From Acidobacteriaceae bacterium (GTDB lineage Bacteria > Acidobacteriota > Terriglobia > Terriglobales > Acidobacteriaceae): DNA of 15,051 bases. The position numbers were made by a program, and so were the translations under genes. This document shows, in pieces, positions 1 to 6,634 of the stretch. The notes under the pieces are model-generated. The model worked only from the letters and a program-made list of their open reading frames with translations, did not search any database and was not told the origin of the DNA. The stretch spans positions 8,850 to 23,900 of the forward strand of contig PMMJ01000464.1 of NCBI GenBank assembly GCA_003162255.1. Direction: 5' to 3'. Within the stretch, counting starts at the first letter, position 1, and the number at the start of each line of letters is the position of its first letter.

Positions 1-216
1 CTCGTTCATAAATTTCCATCGGTGGCGCGGACCACCGAAGTGCACCTGGTTCATGCCAAGGACTCGGTTGCGCTTCGTCCGATGACGCTCGAAGAAGCGA
101 TCAAAGAGGCGCATTTCCGCGACAAAGATGTTTTCGTATTCCGCGATCCCTCCGGCAAATTGTTTGTGCTGCACCGGACCCGCGACGGCAAGATGGAACT
201 GATCGAAGCGCCGTAG
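1..216 (+). CDS. hpf: Ribosome hibernation promoting factor, C-terminal part (5'-truncated by window edge)
   Basis: The frame is open from base 1 and ends at TAG 214-216, so the gene enters from the left; the GTG at 22 is probably internal. The 71 visible residues match the C-terminal dimerisation domain of long-form HPF (S30AE C-terminal family). The LRPMTLEEAI segment, the DVFVFRD strand and the closing RDGKMELIEAP correspond to the family pattern of (L)KPM(s/d)xEEAI, (h)FFVFR and (k)DGxxGLIEP. Long HPF binds the 30S subunit in stationary phase or stress, and its C-terminal domain pairs two ribosomes into inactive 100S dimers. The N-terminal ribosome-binding domain lies outside the window, so full length and start cannot be judged. 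The domain match is recognised by eye. The next gene is convergent, with a strong inverted repeat between the two. Confidence 0.75.
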   Translation, partial: LVHKFPSVARTTEVHLVHAKDSVALRPMTLEEAIKEAHFRDKDVFVFRDPSGKLFVLHRTRDGKMELIEAP

Positions 217-226
217 AAAAGCCATC

Positions 227-291
227 AGCCATCAGCCGTCAGCCATCAGTAAAACCGACCTGGGTTCACCGATGGCTGACGGCTGATGGCT
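227..291. repeat. 21-bp perfect inverted repeat between convergent genes; possible bidirectional terminator
   Basis: Arms 227-247 and 271-291 are perfect reverse complements separated by 23 bp. The arms are built from overlapping copies of a short word (GCCATCAGCC / GTCAGCCATCAG). A related word recurs at 12525-12551 beside dnaK. The element lies 10 bp after the hpf stop and 3 bp before the convergent gene's 3' end, where a transcript from either side would form a long stem. There is no U-tract, so a terminator role is only inferred. Confidence 0.7.
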
Positions 292-294
292 CTC

Positions 295-1548
295 TCACAC
301 TCCGCTTGCTTCTTGCGCCCACTGCAGGGCCTGCCACCAGGTTGAGGCCACTTCCCCTTCTGGTAGTTCTAACTGTTTGGCGAGTTCGCTCGATTCCGAC
401 CACTTCCCCGATTCCTGGGCCAGCATGAGTTGGTACAGCGGCCGCAGGCTGCTGCTCTGGCCGAGGAGCGCCGCTTTGGTTTCGCGGTCCACGGGCAGTT
501 GTTCCAGAAGCACGTCCATGGTGACCTCAAGGATGGCGTCCATGATGGAGAGCAGTCCCATCAGGAACAAATCGGTGTCCGCTCGCACGCGGTTGGAGAG
601 CAGTTCGCAAAAACGGGCGCGAGCCAATCCCATCAGCACCAGTTCGTTGCAGGTTTGCTCGGCCGCACCCACGGTGACCACGAGCCGGATCCAACGCCGC
701 ATTTCCCGTTCTCCCAGAACCGCCATGGCGTGGCGGATCGACTTGATCTCGAGGGCAAATCCAAACACCGGGGAATTCAGATACCGGAGCAGGCGGTAAG
801 AAAGCGAGGCTTCCTGCTTGAGCATCCTCTCGAGTTCGCGCATGTCCATTTCCGAACGGGACACCATTTCGAGCAGACGTATATAGTGCAACCGGCTGGC
901 AGGGACTTCATGGCCGATGACGATTTCGGGACGGCAGAAAAAATATCCCTGGAAATAGACAAATCCCATGTCGCGGGCCTGATGAAACTCGTGGGGCGTT
1001 TCAAGTTTTTCCGCCAGCATCTTGCATTTCGGCGACCCAAACCGGCGCATCATGCGAGCCCGTTCCTCCGGCCGGGTTGCCCGAATGTCGACTTTGATGA
1101 TGTCGGCAAACTCGACCAGGGGCAGGCGCGGATCGTTGGGCGCGAAGTCGTCGAGGGCGATGAGGTAGCCAAACGACTTGAGCCGCTTGCAGGCAGCGAT
1201 GACGCGGTCTTCAGGCTCAACCGTTTCCAGAATTTCCGCCACGGTCTGGTGCGGGGGCAGCAGCGTAATCAAATCCTTGAACAGGACCTCACGGGTGCAG
1301 TTCACAAAGGCGCGGCGCTTATCGCAAAGCGTATTGATACTGAAAAGCAGGGAACTATCCAGAGTGGAGCGGGCGGCAAGTTCCGGGTCGGCGTTGAAGT
1401 AGTCTTCGACGCCGTTGCGGAACAGAATCTCGTACCCGTACACGTTCTGCGCCCGGTCAAAAATTGGCTGGCGGGCAACGAAGCGCTGCCCCGGTAATGC
1501 AAGCGAGTTCGATGCAGAGGCTTCTTCGCTGGCGGGAGCGGGTTTCAC
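295..1548 (-). CDS. EAL-HDOD (YuxH-type) cyclic-di-GMP-related signalling protein, degenerate EAL
   Basis: A 417-residue cytoplasmic protein. Residues about 22-210 form an EAL-like domain: FVARQPIFD (23-31), YEILFR at the EAL position (39-44), a retained DDF (133-135), IKVDI (151-155), AEKLET (179-184) and QGYFFCRP (200-207). Residues about 220-410 form an HDOD domain containing YRLLRYLNSP and MAVLGEREMRRW. This is the architecture of the YuxH/CdgJ group. Several EAL metal and catalytic positions look altered, so it may bind or sense c-di-GMP rather than hydrolyse it; that part is inference. The start is GTG at 1546-1548, the only plausible start codon after the in-frame stop at 1567-1569. 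The AGGGG directly abutting it is too close for a normal ribosome binding site, so the start is uncertain. It stands alone and converges on hpf. Confidence 0.85.
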   Translation of the reverse strand: MKPAPASEEASASNSLALPGQRFVARQPIFDRAQNVYGYEILFRNGVEDYFNADPELAARSTLDSSLLFSINTLCDKRRAFVNCTREVLFKDLITLLPPHQTVAEILETVEPEDRVIAACKRLKSFGYLIALDDFAPNDPRLPLVEFADIIKVDIRATRPEERARMMRRFGSPKCKMLAEKLETPHEFHQARDMGFVYFQGYFFCRPEIVIGHEVPASRLHYIRLLEMVSRSEMDMRELERMLKQEASLSYRLLRYLNSPVFGFALEIKSIRHAMAVLGEREMRRWIRLVVTVGAAEQTCNELVLMGLARARFCELLSNRVRADTDLFLMGLLSIMDAILEVTMDVLLEQLPVDRETKAALLGQSSSLRPLYQLMLAQESGKWSESSELAKQLELPEGEVASTWWQALQWAQEASGV

Positions 1549-2093
1549 CCCTTTTATATCGGCGTTTTAGGGATGGAACTTCAGGGGGAACTGCGCGGAC
1601 CCTCAGCGGCTATAAAGCCGCTTGTGTGGGGGGGTCTAACGGCATGGCTGAAGCCATGCCCTTTCAAGGCTCTCCGTTAAACGACTTAATCAGTGGTTCC
1701 TTAGGTCCATCGGCCACTTTGGTAATCTCCGGATGTGGAAAACTTAAGGGCAGCCCCCTTGCGCATTTGACGGTTTCATGAGTAACATCAAGATGTTCCC
1801 AATGGCCACGCTTCCAGGCTGGCCGTTCGCGCCAAGTAAAACTCCAAGGCGCCAAGTTTGCACAGCGACAGTTTGAACAACGACAGTTCTGACTTCGATA
1901 GTTTGAATATCGTTCTCGAATAGCATCCAGCCGATGTGGGGTTTGGTCTGCCAGTAGCCGGTTTGCAGTAAGCCACGCGCAGTGAACCACGCGTTGTGGC
2001 TGGCGTTTAACGTGGCGACCGCAGGGAAAGACGAAACGATCGGGCCTGTGATCCAGGCCGGATCAACTTCAAAGCTCGACCAGAGAAGAAAAT
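1549..2093. other. 545-bp region between divergent genes with palindromes and a doubtful open frame
   Basis: No gene here is well supported. The left part (1605-1660) holds two hairpins, listed separately. From about 2093 down to TAA 1744-1746 on the minus strand, one frame stays open and reads like protein, with an internal VQTVAVQT repetition from two near-copies of a 15-base unit. Its first ATG (1926) has no ribosome binding site and no family was recognised. It could be a gene remnant or chance. The promoters of the flanking divergent genes should lie here, but no convincing -35/-10 pair was seen. Confidence 0.5.
1605..1660. repeat. Two adjacent intergenic hairpins
   Basis: AGCGGCT (1605-1611) pairs with AGCCGCT (1616-1622) around a 4-base loop. 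GGCATGGCT (1641-1649) pairs perfectly with AGCCATGCC (1652-1660) around 2 bases. They lie 57 bp upstream of the EAL-HDOD start. The compact palindromic form suggests a dispersed intergenic repeat rather than an operator, but only one copy is in view. Confidence 0.6.
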
Positions 2094-2777
2094 ATGAATG
2101 CAGGATCGGGACATTCCTCCGCAGGAGGAGGGAAACACAAACGGCGCCGTGGACGGCGTCCGCCGAAACGAGGCGCGGGTGGCCCGATGGGCCGCCAGCG
2201 TCAGGAGCAGCAGGGAATCTTTACCGCTCCCATGGACCATAGTTACCGCGCCAATATGGGCATGAATAATGGCAATGGCAACGGCAATGGCGGCGGAAGC
2301 CGAGCACCGCGACGGCCCGGTTTTTCCGCGTCCTACCCCGTGGTCGATCCCGAGCCGCTGCCCGCTCCACGAGAGGATGCGGCTTCGCGTGTCTTCGCCT
2401 TTGTCGAAGACCTGTTCTTCCTGAGCAAGATTCAGGATACCGGCCGCAAGATGAACGTGAAGGTGGAGTTCGTCAAGAACGAGAAAGAACTCACCGAGCG
2501 CATGAAGAGCAACGGCGAGGAAAAGCCTTCCCTGATCATCTTCGACTTGAACAACGCCAATGCCAAGCCTTTGACGCTCATCCCAAAACTGAAAAGCAAG
2601 CTGAAGAAGGGGACGTCGATCATCGGATTTCTCTCCCACGTGCAGGGCGACTTGAAGCAGAAAGCGCACGAAGTGGGCTGTGACATGGTGCTGCCGCGCT
2701 CGGCATTTTCGCAAAATCTACCGCAACTGCTGCGCCGGCATGGCGCCATCGAAGCCGAACCCGGGGCAGCCGAGTAG
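2094..2777 (+). CDS. Degenerate receiver-domain protein with basic disordered N-terminus
   Basis: A 227-residue protein of unknown role. Residues 1-97 are low complexity: a Lys/Arg cluster (KHKRRRGRRPPKR, 14-26), an Asn-Gly run (58-68) encoded by four near-perfect AAYGGC hexamers (2268-2291), and a proline-rich linker. Residues 98-215 look like a CheY-type fold. FAFVED (101-106) sits where the acidic pair belongs, LIIFD puts Asp151 at the phospho-acceptor position, IIGFLS puts Ser181 at the switch Ser/Thr, and VLPRSAF has Arg202 where the invariant Lys should be. Loss of that Lys and of a full acidic pocket suggests a pseudo-receiver that does not use normal phosphorylation; the basic tail could bind nucleic acid. 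Both points are inference. Start ATG 2094 has AGAGAAG at 2082-2088. No DNA-binding output domain is present. Confidence 0.75.
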   Translation: MNAGSGHSSAGGGKHKRRRGRRPPKRGAGGPMGRQRQEQQGIFTAPMDHSYRANMGMNNGNGNGNGGGSRAPRRPGFSASYPVVDPEPLPAPREDAASRVFAFVEDLFFLSKIQDTGRKMNVKVEFVKNEKELTERMKSNGEEKPSLIIFDLNNANAKPLTLIPKLKSKLKKGTSIIGFLSHVQGDLKQKAHEVGCDMVLPRSAFSQNLPQLLRRHGAIEAEPGAAE

Positions 2778-2785
2778 GATTATGC

Positions 2786-2866
2786 GGTGGAGGGACGGGC
2801 GTCTCGCGAGCCTGCCCTGAGCGAAGCCGAAGGGTCCAGCCGGGCGGGGACGCCCGGCGCTCCATC
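2786..2866. repeat. GC-rich palindromic intergenic repeat with GCGAAGC core
   Basis: It contains GAGCCTGCCCTGA (2808-2820), repeated exactly at 15039-15051, followed by GCGAAGCCGAAGGGTCC. A strong hairpin follows: GCCGGGCG (2839-2846) pairs with CGCCCGGC (2851-2858) over a 4-base loop. It lies between two plus-strand genes, where it could end transcription of the first. It belongs with the modules at 11559, 12156 and 14705. Confidence 0.65.
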
Positions 2867-2886
2867 ACGCATTGGCATTCCCCTGA

Positions 2887-2892
2887 TACAAT
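2887..2892 (+). promoter_or_regulatory. Possible -10 element giving a leaderless transcript
   Basis: TACAAT (2887-2892) lies 6 bases before the GTG start at 2899, so initiation about 7 bases downstream would begin at the start codon. No Shine-Dalgarno sequence is present, which fits leaderless translation. No good -35 element was found. Confidence 0.4.
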
Positions 2893-2898
2893 TCCGCC

Positions 2899-3624
2899 GT
2901 GTTCCCTTACAAGAGTTTGATCCTGACCGCGGTCGTCGCCATGGCCGCGCTGGCTTCCGCCCAGCAGCCTCCCGTAAAAGTAAACGTTCTCAATGTCTGT
3001 GCGCCTTCCGCCGACGAGCAGAAGGAACTATCCTCAGCGCTGGCCAAGGTGCCCGGCAAACCTGCGTTCAGCAAGGATTTCGAAGTAGCTCGCGGGCATT
3101 CCACCCTCGACCCGACCACTCCCATCCCCGGCATGCAGCCGTTGCCGCCCGGTGCGGTCTCGGCGGCCGACTGGGTGCGTGTGCGGCGCGAGTTTCCCGA
3201 CGCCACCCTCTTCAGCAATGTCCAATACTCGTTTAGCGTGGACGCGCAGAATATGGTGGAAACGCTCGTGCTGCGCGTGCGCGATCCGAAGGACATGATG
3301 CAGGTTTCGATCGAGGACAGCGCTTCCGCGGTTGCTTCTGCGGCTGCGATGTTGTCTTCCACGACGCCGGTTTCGCGCGTCAAACTGGAGCGCTTTGGAA
3401 AGGCATCCGTGGTGCTGGCGCGGTGCACGGGAGTCGAAGGAAATCCGGCGACGGATCAGACCGCGTACGAACCGATCTTCCACGCTGCCTCTTCGATCAT
3501 GGAGCGCTATCGCGACGCTCTGGGCGCGCGCAAAACGGTGCCTCAGGAACTGGAGCACCTGGGCGTGAAAACTTCGAGCGGAGCTACGACCAAGGCTGGC
3601 GCGGGCAGCAAGAAGAACAGGTAG
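2899..3624 (+). CDS. Secreted protein of unknown function with two cysteines
   Basis: A 241-residue protein with a clear signal peptide: MFPYKSLILTAVVAMAALASA, cleavage likely after Ala21 (ASA-QQ). The mature part has no recognised domain. It has only two cysteines (Cys34 in VLNVCAPS and Cys176 in VLARCTG), which could form one disulphide in the periplasm. A stretch rich in Ser/Ala (140-158) and a Lys/Gly-rich tail (225-241) look flexible. Start GTG 2899 is chosen because it places the signal peptide correctly and sits 6 bases after a TACAAT box. Thioredoxin reductase begins 63 bp downstream on the same strand, so co-transcription is possible. No function is assigned; I expect it to be lineage-restricted. 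Confidence 0.7.
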   Translation: MFPYKSLILTAVVAMAALASAQQPPVKVNVLNVCAPSADEQKELSSALAKVPGKPAFSKDFEVARGHSTLDPTTPIPGMQPLPPGAVSAADWVRVRREFPDATLFSNVQYSFSVDAQNMVETLVLRVRDPKDMMQVSIEDSASAVASAAAMLSSTTPVSRVKLERFGKASVVLARCTGVEGNPATDQTAYEPIFHAASSIMERYRDALGARKTVPQELEHLGVKTSSGATTKAGAGSKKNR

Positions 3625-3687
3625 CGCTGGCCTTGAAGCGAAATCTGTTTTTCAGAATCTATCTACTAACGCTGTTTTCTTACTCCT

Positions 3688-4617
3688 ATGGACATACGCA
3701 ATATCGTGATCATGGGCTCCGGATGCGCCGGTCACACCGCTGCCCTCTACGCCGCGCGCGCCAACCTCAAGCCGCTCGTGATCGAAGGCCACGAACCGGG
3801 CGGACAATTGTCGATGACCACGCTGGTGGAAAACTTTCCCGGCTTTCCCGATGGCATCCAGGGACCGGAACTAATCGAGAACATGCGCAAGCAGGCCTCG
3901 CGCTTCGGCGCCGAGTATCGTATCGGCCACTTGGTCAAAGCCGATTTGAGCAAACGTCCGTTTGAGTTAAGCGTCGGCAAAGAGACCATTCAGACCCGCA
4001 CCCTCATCATCGCCAGCGGAGCGTCAGCGCGCTGGCTCGGCCTGCCCAACGAGCACGCGCTGATCGGCCACGGCGTTTCTTCCTGCGCTACCTGTGACGG
4101 CTTCTTTTTCTCGGGGAAGGAAATCGCGGTGATCGGCGGCGGCGACTCGGCCATGGAAGAAGCGACATTTCTGACGCGCTTCGCGAGTAAGGTAACTCTC
4201 ATTCATCGTCGCGAGCAGTTTCGCGCTTCGAAAATCATGCTCGATCGCGCCCGCTCGAATCCCAAGGTCGCGTTTCTTACCGATACCGTGGTCGACGACG
4301 TTCTCGATGTCAACAAGAAGGAAGTCACCGCCCTGCGTCTGCGCAATCTGAAGAGCGGCGAAAGCTGGGACCTCCCCGCGAGCGCAATGTTTCTCGGCAT
4401 CGGCCACATCCCGAACACCAAAGTGTTCGAAGGCCAGCTTGAAACCGATGCGGATGGCTATCTGGTGACGCAGAAGAACGTCTTCACGCGAGTGCCGGGA
4501 GTGTTCGCGTGCGGCGACGTGCAGGATCGCCGCTACCGCCAAGCCATCACCGCCGCCGGTTCCGGCTGCATGGCCGCTTCGGAAGTGGAGAAATATCTGG
4601 AAGAGGAAGGACACTGA
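3688..4617 (+). CDS. trxB: Thioredoxin reductase (NADPH)
   Basis: A 309-residue flavoprotein, normal length for low-Mr bacterial thioredoxin reductase, which passes electrons from NADPH through FAD and a disulphide to thioredoxin. In order: FAD-binding GSGCAG (10-15), the EPGGQL segment (36-41), the redox-active CATC (133-136) followed by DG, the NADPH-binding GGGDSAMEEA (150-159) with HRR at 173-175 for the NADP phosphate, and the second FAD motif GVFACGDVQD (271-280). All key residues are present. Start ATG 3688 is at the usual N-terminus (MDIRNIVIMGSG), though no clear Shine-Dalgarno precedes it. It follows a secreted protein gene by 63 bp; no thioredoxin gene is in the window. It ends shortly before an inverted repeat that may terminate it. 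Confidence 0.95.
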   Translation: MDIRNIVIMGSGCAGHTAALYAARANLKPLVIEGHEPGGQLSMTTLVENFPGFPDGIQGPELIENMRKQASRFGAEYRIGHLVKADLSKRPFELSVGKETIQTRTLIIASGASARWLGLPNEHALIGHGVSSCATCDGFFFSGKEIAVIGGGDSAMEEATFLTRFASKVTLIHRREQFRASKIMLDRARSNPKVAFLTDTVVDDVLDVNKKEVTALRLRNLKSGESWDLPASAMFLGIGHIPNTKVFEGQLETDADGYLVTQKNVFTRVPGVFACGDVQDRRYRQAITAAGSGCMAASEVEKYLEEEGH

Positions 4618-4621
4618 CAAG

Positions 4622-4701
4622 CAGGTGTCAGGTCTTAGCTCTCAGGTATCCGGAAGGCCTTGGATCTTTCTGAAACCCTGACACCTAAGACCTGACACCT
4701 G
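4622..4701. repeat. 17-bp perfect inverted repeat after trxB; possible terminator
   Basis: Arms 4622-4638 (CAGGTGTCAGGTCTTAG) and 4685-4701 are perfect reverse complements around 46 bp. Like the element at 227-291, the arms are made of a repeated short word (AGGTGTCAGGT, with a further CTCAGGT inside the loop). It lies 5 bp after trxB, so it may end that transcript, although there is no U-run. Confidence 0.7.
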
Positions 4702-4793
4702 AACTTTCTGGATCGCGACCGGCATGAAACGAATCCATACCGACATATCCACAAAGATTTTGAAATCCTGAGTTGAACGTCCTGAGGTGAACA

Positions 4794-5828
4794 ATGAAGT
4801 ATCGACTACTTGGAAACAGCGGGCTTCGAGTCTCCGAAGTGTCGCTCGGAACTATGACCTTCGGAGAAGACTGGGGCTGGGGCTCGGCCAAGGATGAATC
4901 GCGCAAAATTTATGACGCCTATCGCGAGGCGGGAGGAAACTTCGTCGACACCGCCAACCTCTACACCAACGGAACCAGCGAGAGTCTGGTGGGTGAGTTC
5001 ATTCGCGATCACCGGCAATCGGTGGTGCTGGCTACGAAATATACCAACGCGATGGCGGGAAACGATCCGAATGCGGCCGGCAATCAGCGCAAGAGCATGG
5101 TGCAGGCGCTGGAAGCCTCTCTGCGGCGCTTGAAAACGGATTACATCGACCTGTATTGGCTTCATATCTGGGATCAGTTGACTCCAGTCGAAGAAGTGAT
5201 GCGGGCGTTCGACGATCTGGTTCGTCAAGGCAAGATTCTCTATGTTGGTGTTTCGGATGCGCCGGCATGGTGGATTGCGCAGGCTAACACACTGGCTGAC
5301 CTGCGGGGTTGGACGAGCTTCATCGGTCTTCAGATTGAGTATTCGCTGATCGAACGCACCGTGGAGCGTGAACTCATCCCCATGGCGAAGGCTTTCAAAC
5401 TCGGGCTGGTCGCGTGGTCGCCGCTGGCCGGGGGGCTGCTGAGCGGCAAGTATCATTCCGGAGGCGCGGCGGACGGAAGATACTCGACCGATACGGCGAA
5501 GTCTTTCATGCGCACCGGAGAGCGCCCGGATCGGATTGTGGCCGCGCTTAAGAAAGTGAGCGCGGAGGTGGGCCGCTCGCCCGCTCAGGTTGCGCTGGCA
5601 TGGCTGCGGTACCGCGATATTCCAGTCATTCCGATTGTCGGCGCCCGGCGGATGCCGCAGTTAGAAGACAACCTCGCCAGTTTGGAATTGGAGCTGACGC
5701 GCGAGCAGATCTCAACTCTCGATCAGGCGAGCGCCATCGAAATGGGCTTTCCGCACGATTTTTACGAGAATGAAATGGTGAAGACGTTCGCGTACGGAGG
5801 GTTGCGGGACAAGATTCTGGCCGCGTGA
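4794..5828 (+). CDS. Aldo/keto reductase, NADPH-dependent
   Basis: A 344-residue cytoplasmic oxidoreductase of the aldo/keto reductase superfamily (TIM barrel, single domain), reducing aldehydes or ketones with NAD(P)H. The N-terminus MKYRLLGNSGLRVSEVSLGTM is typical. The catalytic tetrad is intact: Asp52 and Tyr57 (VDTANLY), Lys82 (ATKYT) and His124 (YWLHIWD). C-terminal cofactor-binding elements are visible: AWSPLAGGLLSGKY (207-220) and IPIVGARRMPQLEDN (279-293). Length and motifs fit the YajO/general stress protein 69-like branch, but the substrate cannot be read from sequence. Start ATG 4794 is supported by GAGGTGA at 4784-4790. It is separated from trxB by the inverted repeat, so it is probably a separate transcription unit. 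Confidence 0.93.
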   Translation: MKYRLLGNSGLRVSEVSLGTMTFGEDWGWGSAKDESRKIYDAYREAGGNFVDTANLYTNGTSESLVGEFIRDHRQSVVLATKYTNAMAGNDPNAAGNQRKSMVQALEASLRRLKTDYIDLYWLHIWDQLTPVEEVMRAFDDLVRQGKILYVGVSDAPAWWIAQANTLADLRGWTSFIGLQIEYSLIERTVERELIPMAKAFKLGLVAWSPLAGGLLSGKYHSGGAADGRYSTDTAKSFMRTGERPDRIVAALKKVSAEVGRSPAQVALAWLRYRDIPVIPIVGARRMPQLEDNLASLELELTREQISTLDQASAIEMGFPHDFYENEMVKTFAYGGLRDKILAA

Positions 5829-5900
5829 TTTGTATTGGTTTGAACTCGACCTTGCGGACAGGGCTGGCAAGACTCCACGTATCGGACGCGGGCTGGCATT

Positions 5901-5944
5901 CAATTGGGGAATTTTGAGTGTAATGGGGATATTACGCCAATTGA
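5901..5944. repeat. Left copy of an imperfect ~43-bp direct repeat flanking a two-gene island
   Basis: It begins CAATTGGGG, contains GAGTGTAATGGGGATATTACGCC and ends TTGAC beside the stop of the minus-strand gene. A copy in the same orientation lies at 7941-7983, with roughly three quarters of aligned positions identical and one 2-base gap. It holds the inverted repeat GTAAT-N6-ATTAC (5920-5935). It may be a relic of a mobile-element end; the family was not identified. Confidence 0.5.
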
Positions 5945-6472
5945 CTAGGGCTGCGGCGTTGGCTCGGCTTTACCGGGTTGAGGATCCGCGTACGACTCGC
6001 AATGGATGGAAGCGTCGGCGGCAGATAAATCTTTGACAGAAATCGCAAACCTCGGCTGTTTTTCTATCTGTCTGATGGCCGATGCGAGATGCTCCTGCGT
6101 CCATGTGCCGCCAAGCGGAGGGTCTACAAAATCAACACCATGAGGCCCATCCTTCGACAAAACGAAGCTGGCATTGTTTTGAATATTGAAGTCTTGAAGG
6201 CCCTGATGTTCGGTGAAGACGATGGCAAAAACTAGCCCATTCGACCGAGTGGGAGCCGCATACATTACTACGTAAATTTCCTTGTCGGGTGCATAGGATT
6301 TCTCATCAAGAAAATAGCCAAAAGTCAGCCTTGTGGCCCTAGAGGATGGCAGGAAGTTCTCGACAGCTAGACAACGAGCGGCACGAGACAAGAGCTGTGG
6401 AGTGGTTTGGGCGGCACTGCCTACAACAACGACTGTGCAGATGAAAAGCGCCAGAACGGTCGCATTCCGCAT
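5945..6472 (-). CDS. Exported protein of unknown function (175 aa)
   Basis: The start is taken as ATG 6470-6472, giving MRNATVLALFICTVVVVGSAAQ, a clean signal peptide with probable cleavage after Ala21. The frame is open further upstream, but a longer start would bury the signal peptide. The mature protein (about 154 residues) has cysteines at 34 and 158, a beta-rich middle (TFGYFLDE, EIYVVMYAAP, LVFAIVFTEH) and a Pro-rich tail; no family was recognised. A TACACT box ends 6 bases before the ATG with no Shine-Dalgarno, which suggests a leaderless mRNA. It lies downstream of the esterase on the same strand, 162 bp away. Its bases look less GC-rich than the flanking genes (by eye), in keeping with possible acquisition. 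Confidence 0.65.
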   Translation of the reverse strand: MRNATVLALFICTVVVVGSAAQTTPQLLSRAARCLAVENFLPSSRATRLTFGYFLDEKSYAPDKEIYVVMYAAPTRSNGLVFAIVFTEHQGLQDFNIQNNASFVLSKDGPHGVDFVDPPLGGTWTQEHLASAIRQIEKQPRFAISVKDLSAADASIHCESYADPQPGKAEPTPQP

Positions 6473-6478
6473 GACATC

Positions 6479-6484
6479 AGTGTA
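6479..6484 (-). promoter_or_regulatory. Possible -10 element giving a leaderless transcript
   Basis: On the minus strand TACACT lies exactly 6 bases before the ATG at 6472, the same geometry as at 2887-2899. There is no ribosome binding site and no recognisable -35 hexamer at 17 bp. Confidence 0.35.
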
Positions 6485-6634
6485 ACGCCAACACACATGG
6501 AGGATGGTGCCGTAATCGCGATAGGTGTTGTAACTAGGCGACTTCACTCCTTGACCCTGTGATCGTGGTTTTGAGCGAATCGCGATGTTACGCAAGTTCT
6601 GTTTTAAGCTAGCAGAGGCGCGGAAAATCGCAAA

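Noticed and set aside
221..291. Short repeated GCCATCAGCC words considered as a CRISPR fragment
   Set aside because: No spacer-repeat periodicity; the words are contiguous and form one inverted repeat.
430..1497. 355-codon open frame antisense to the EAL-HDOD gene
   Set aside because: Same register as the real gene and ends at its first TTA codon; the sense strand carries clear domain motifs.
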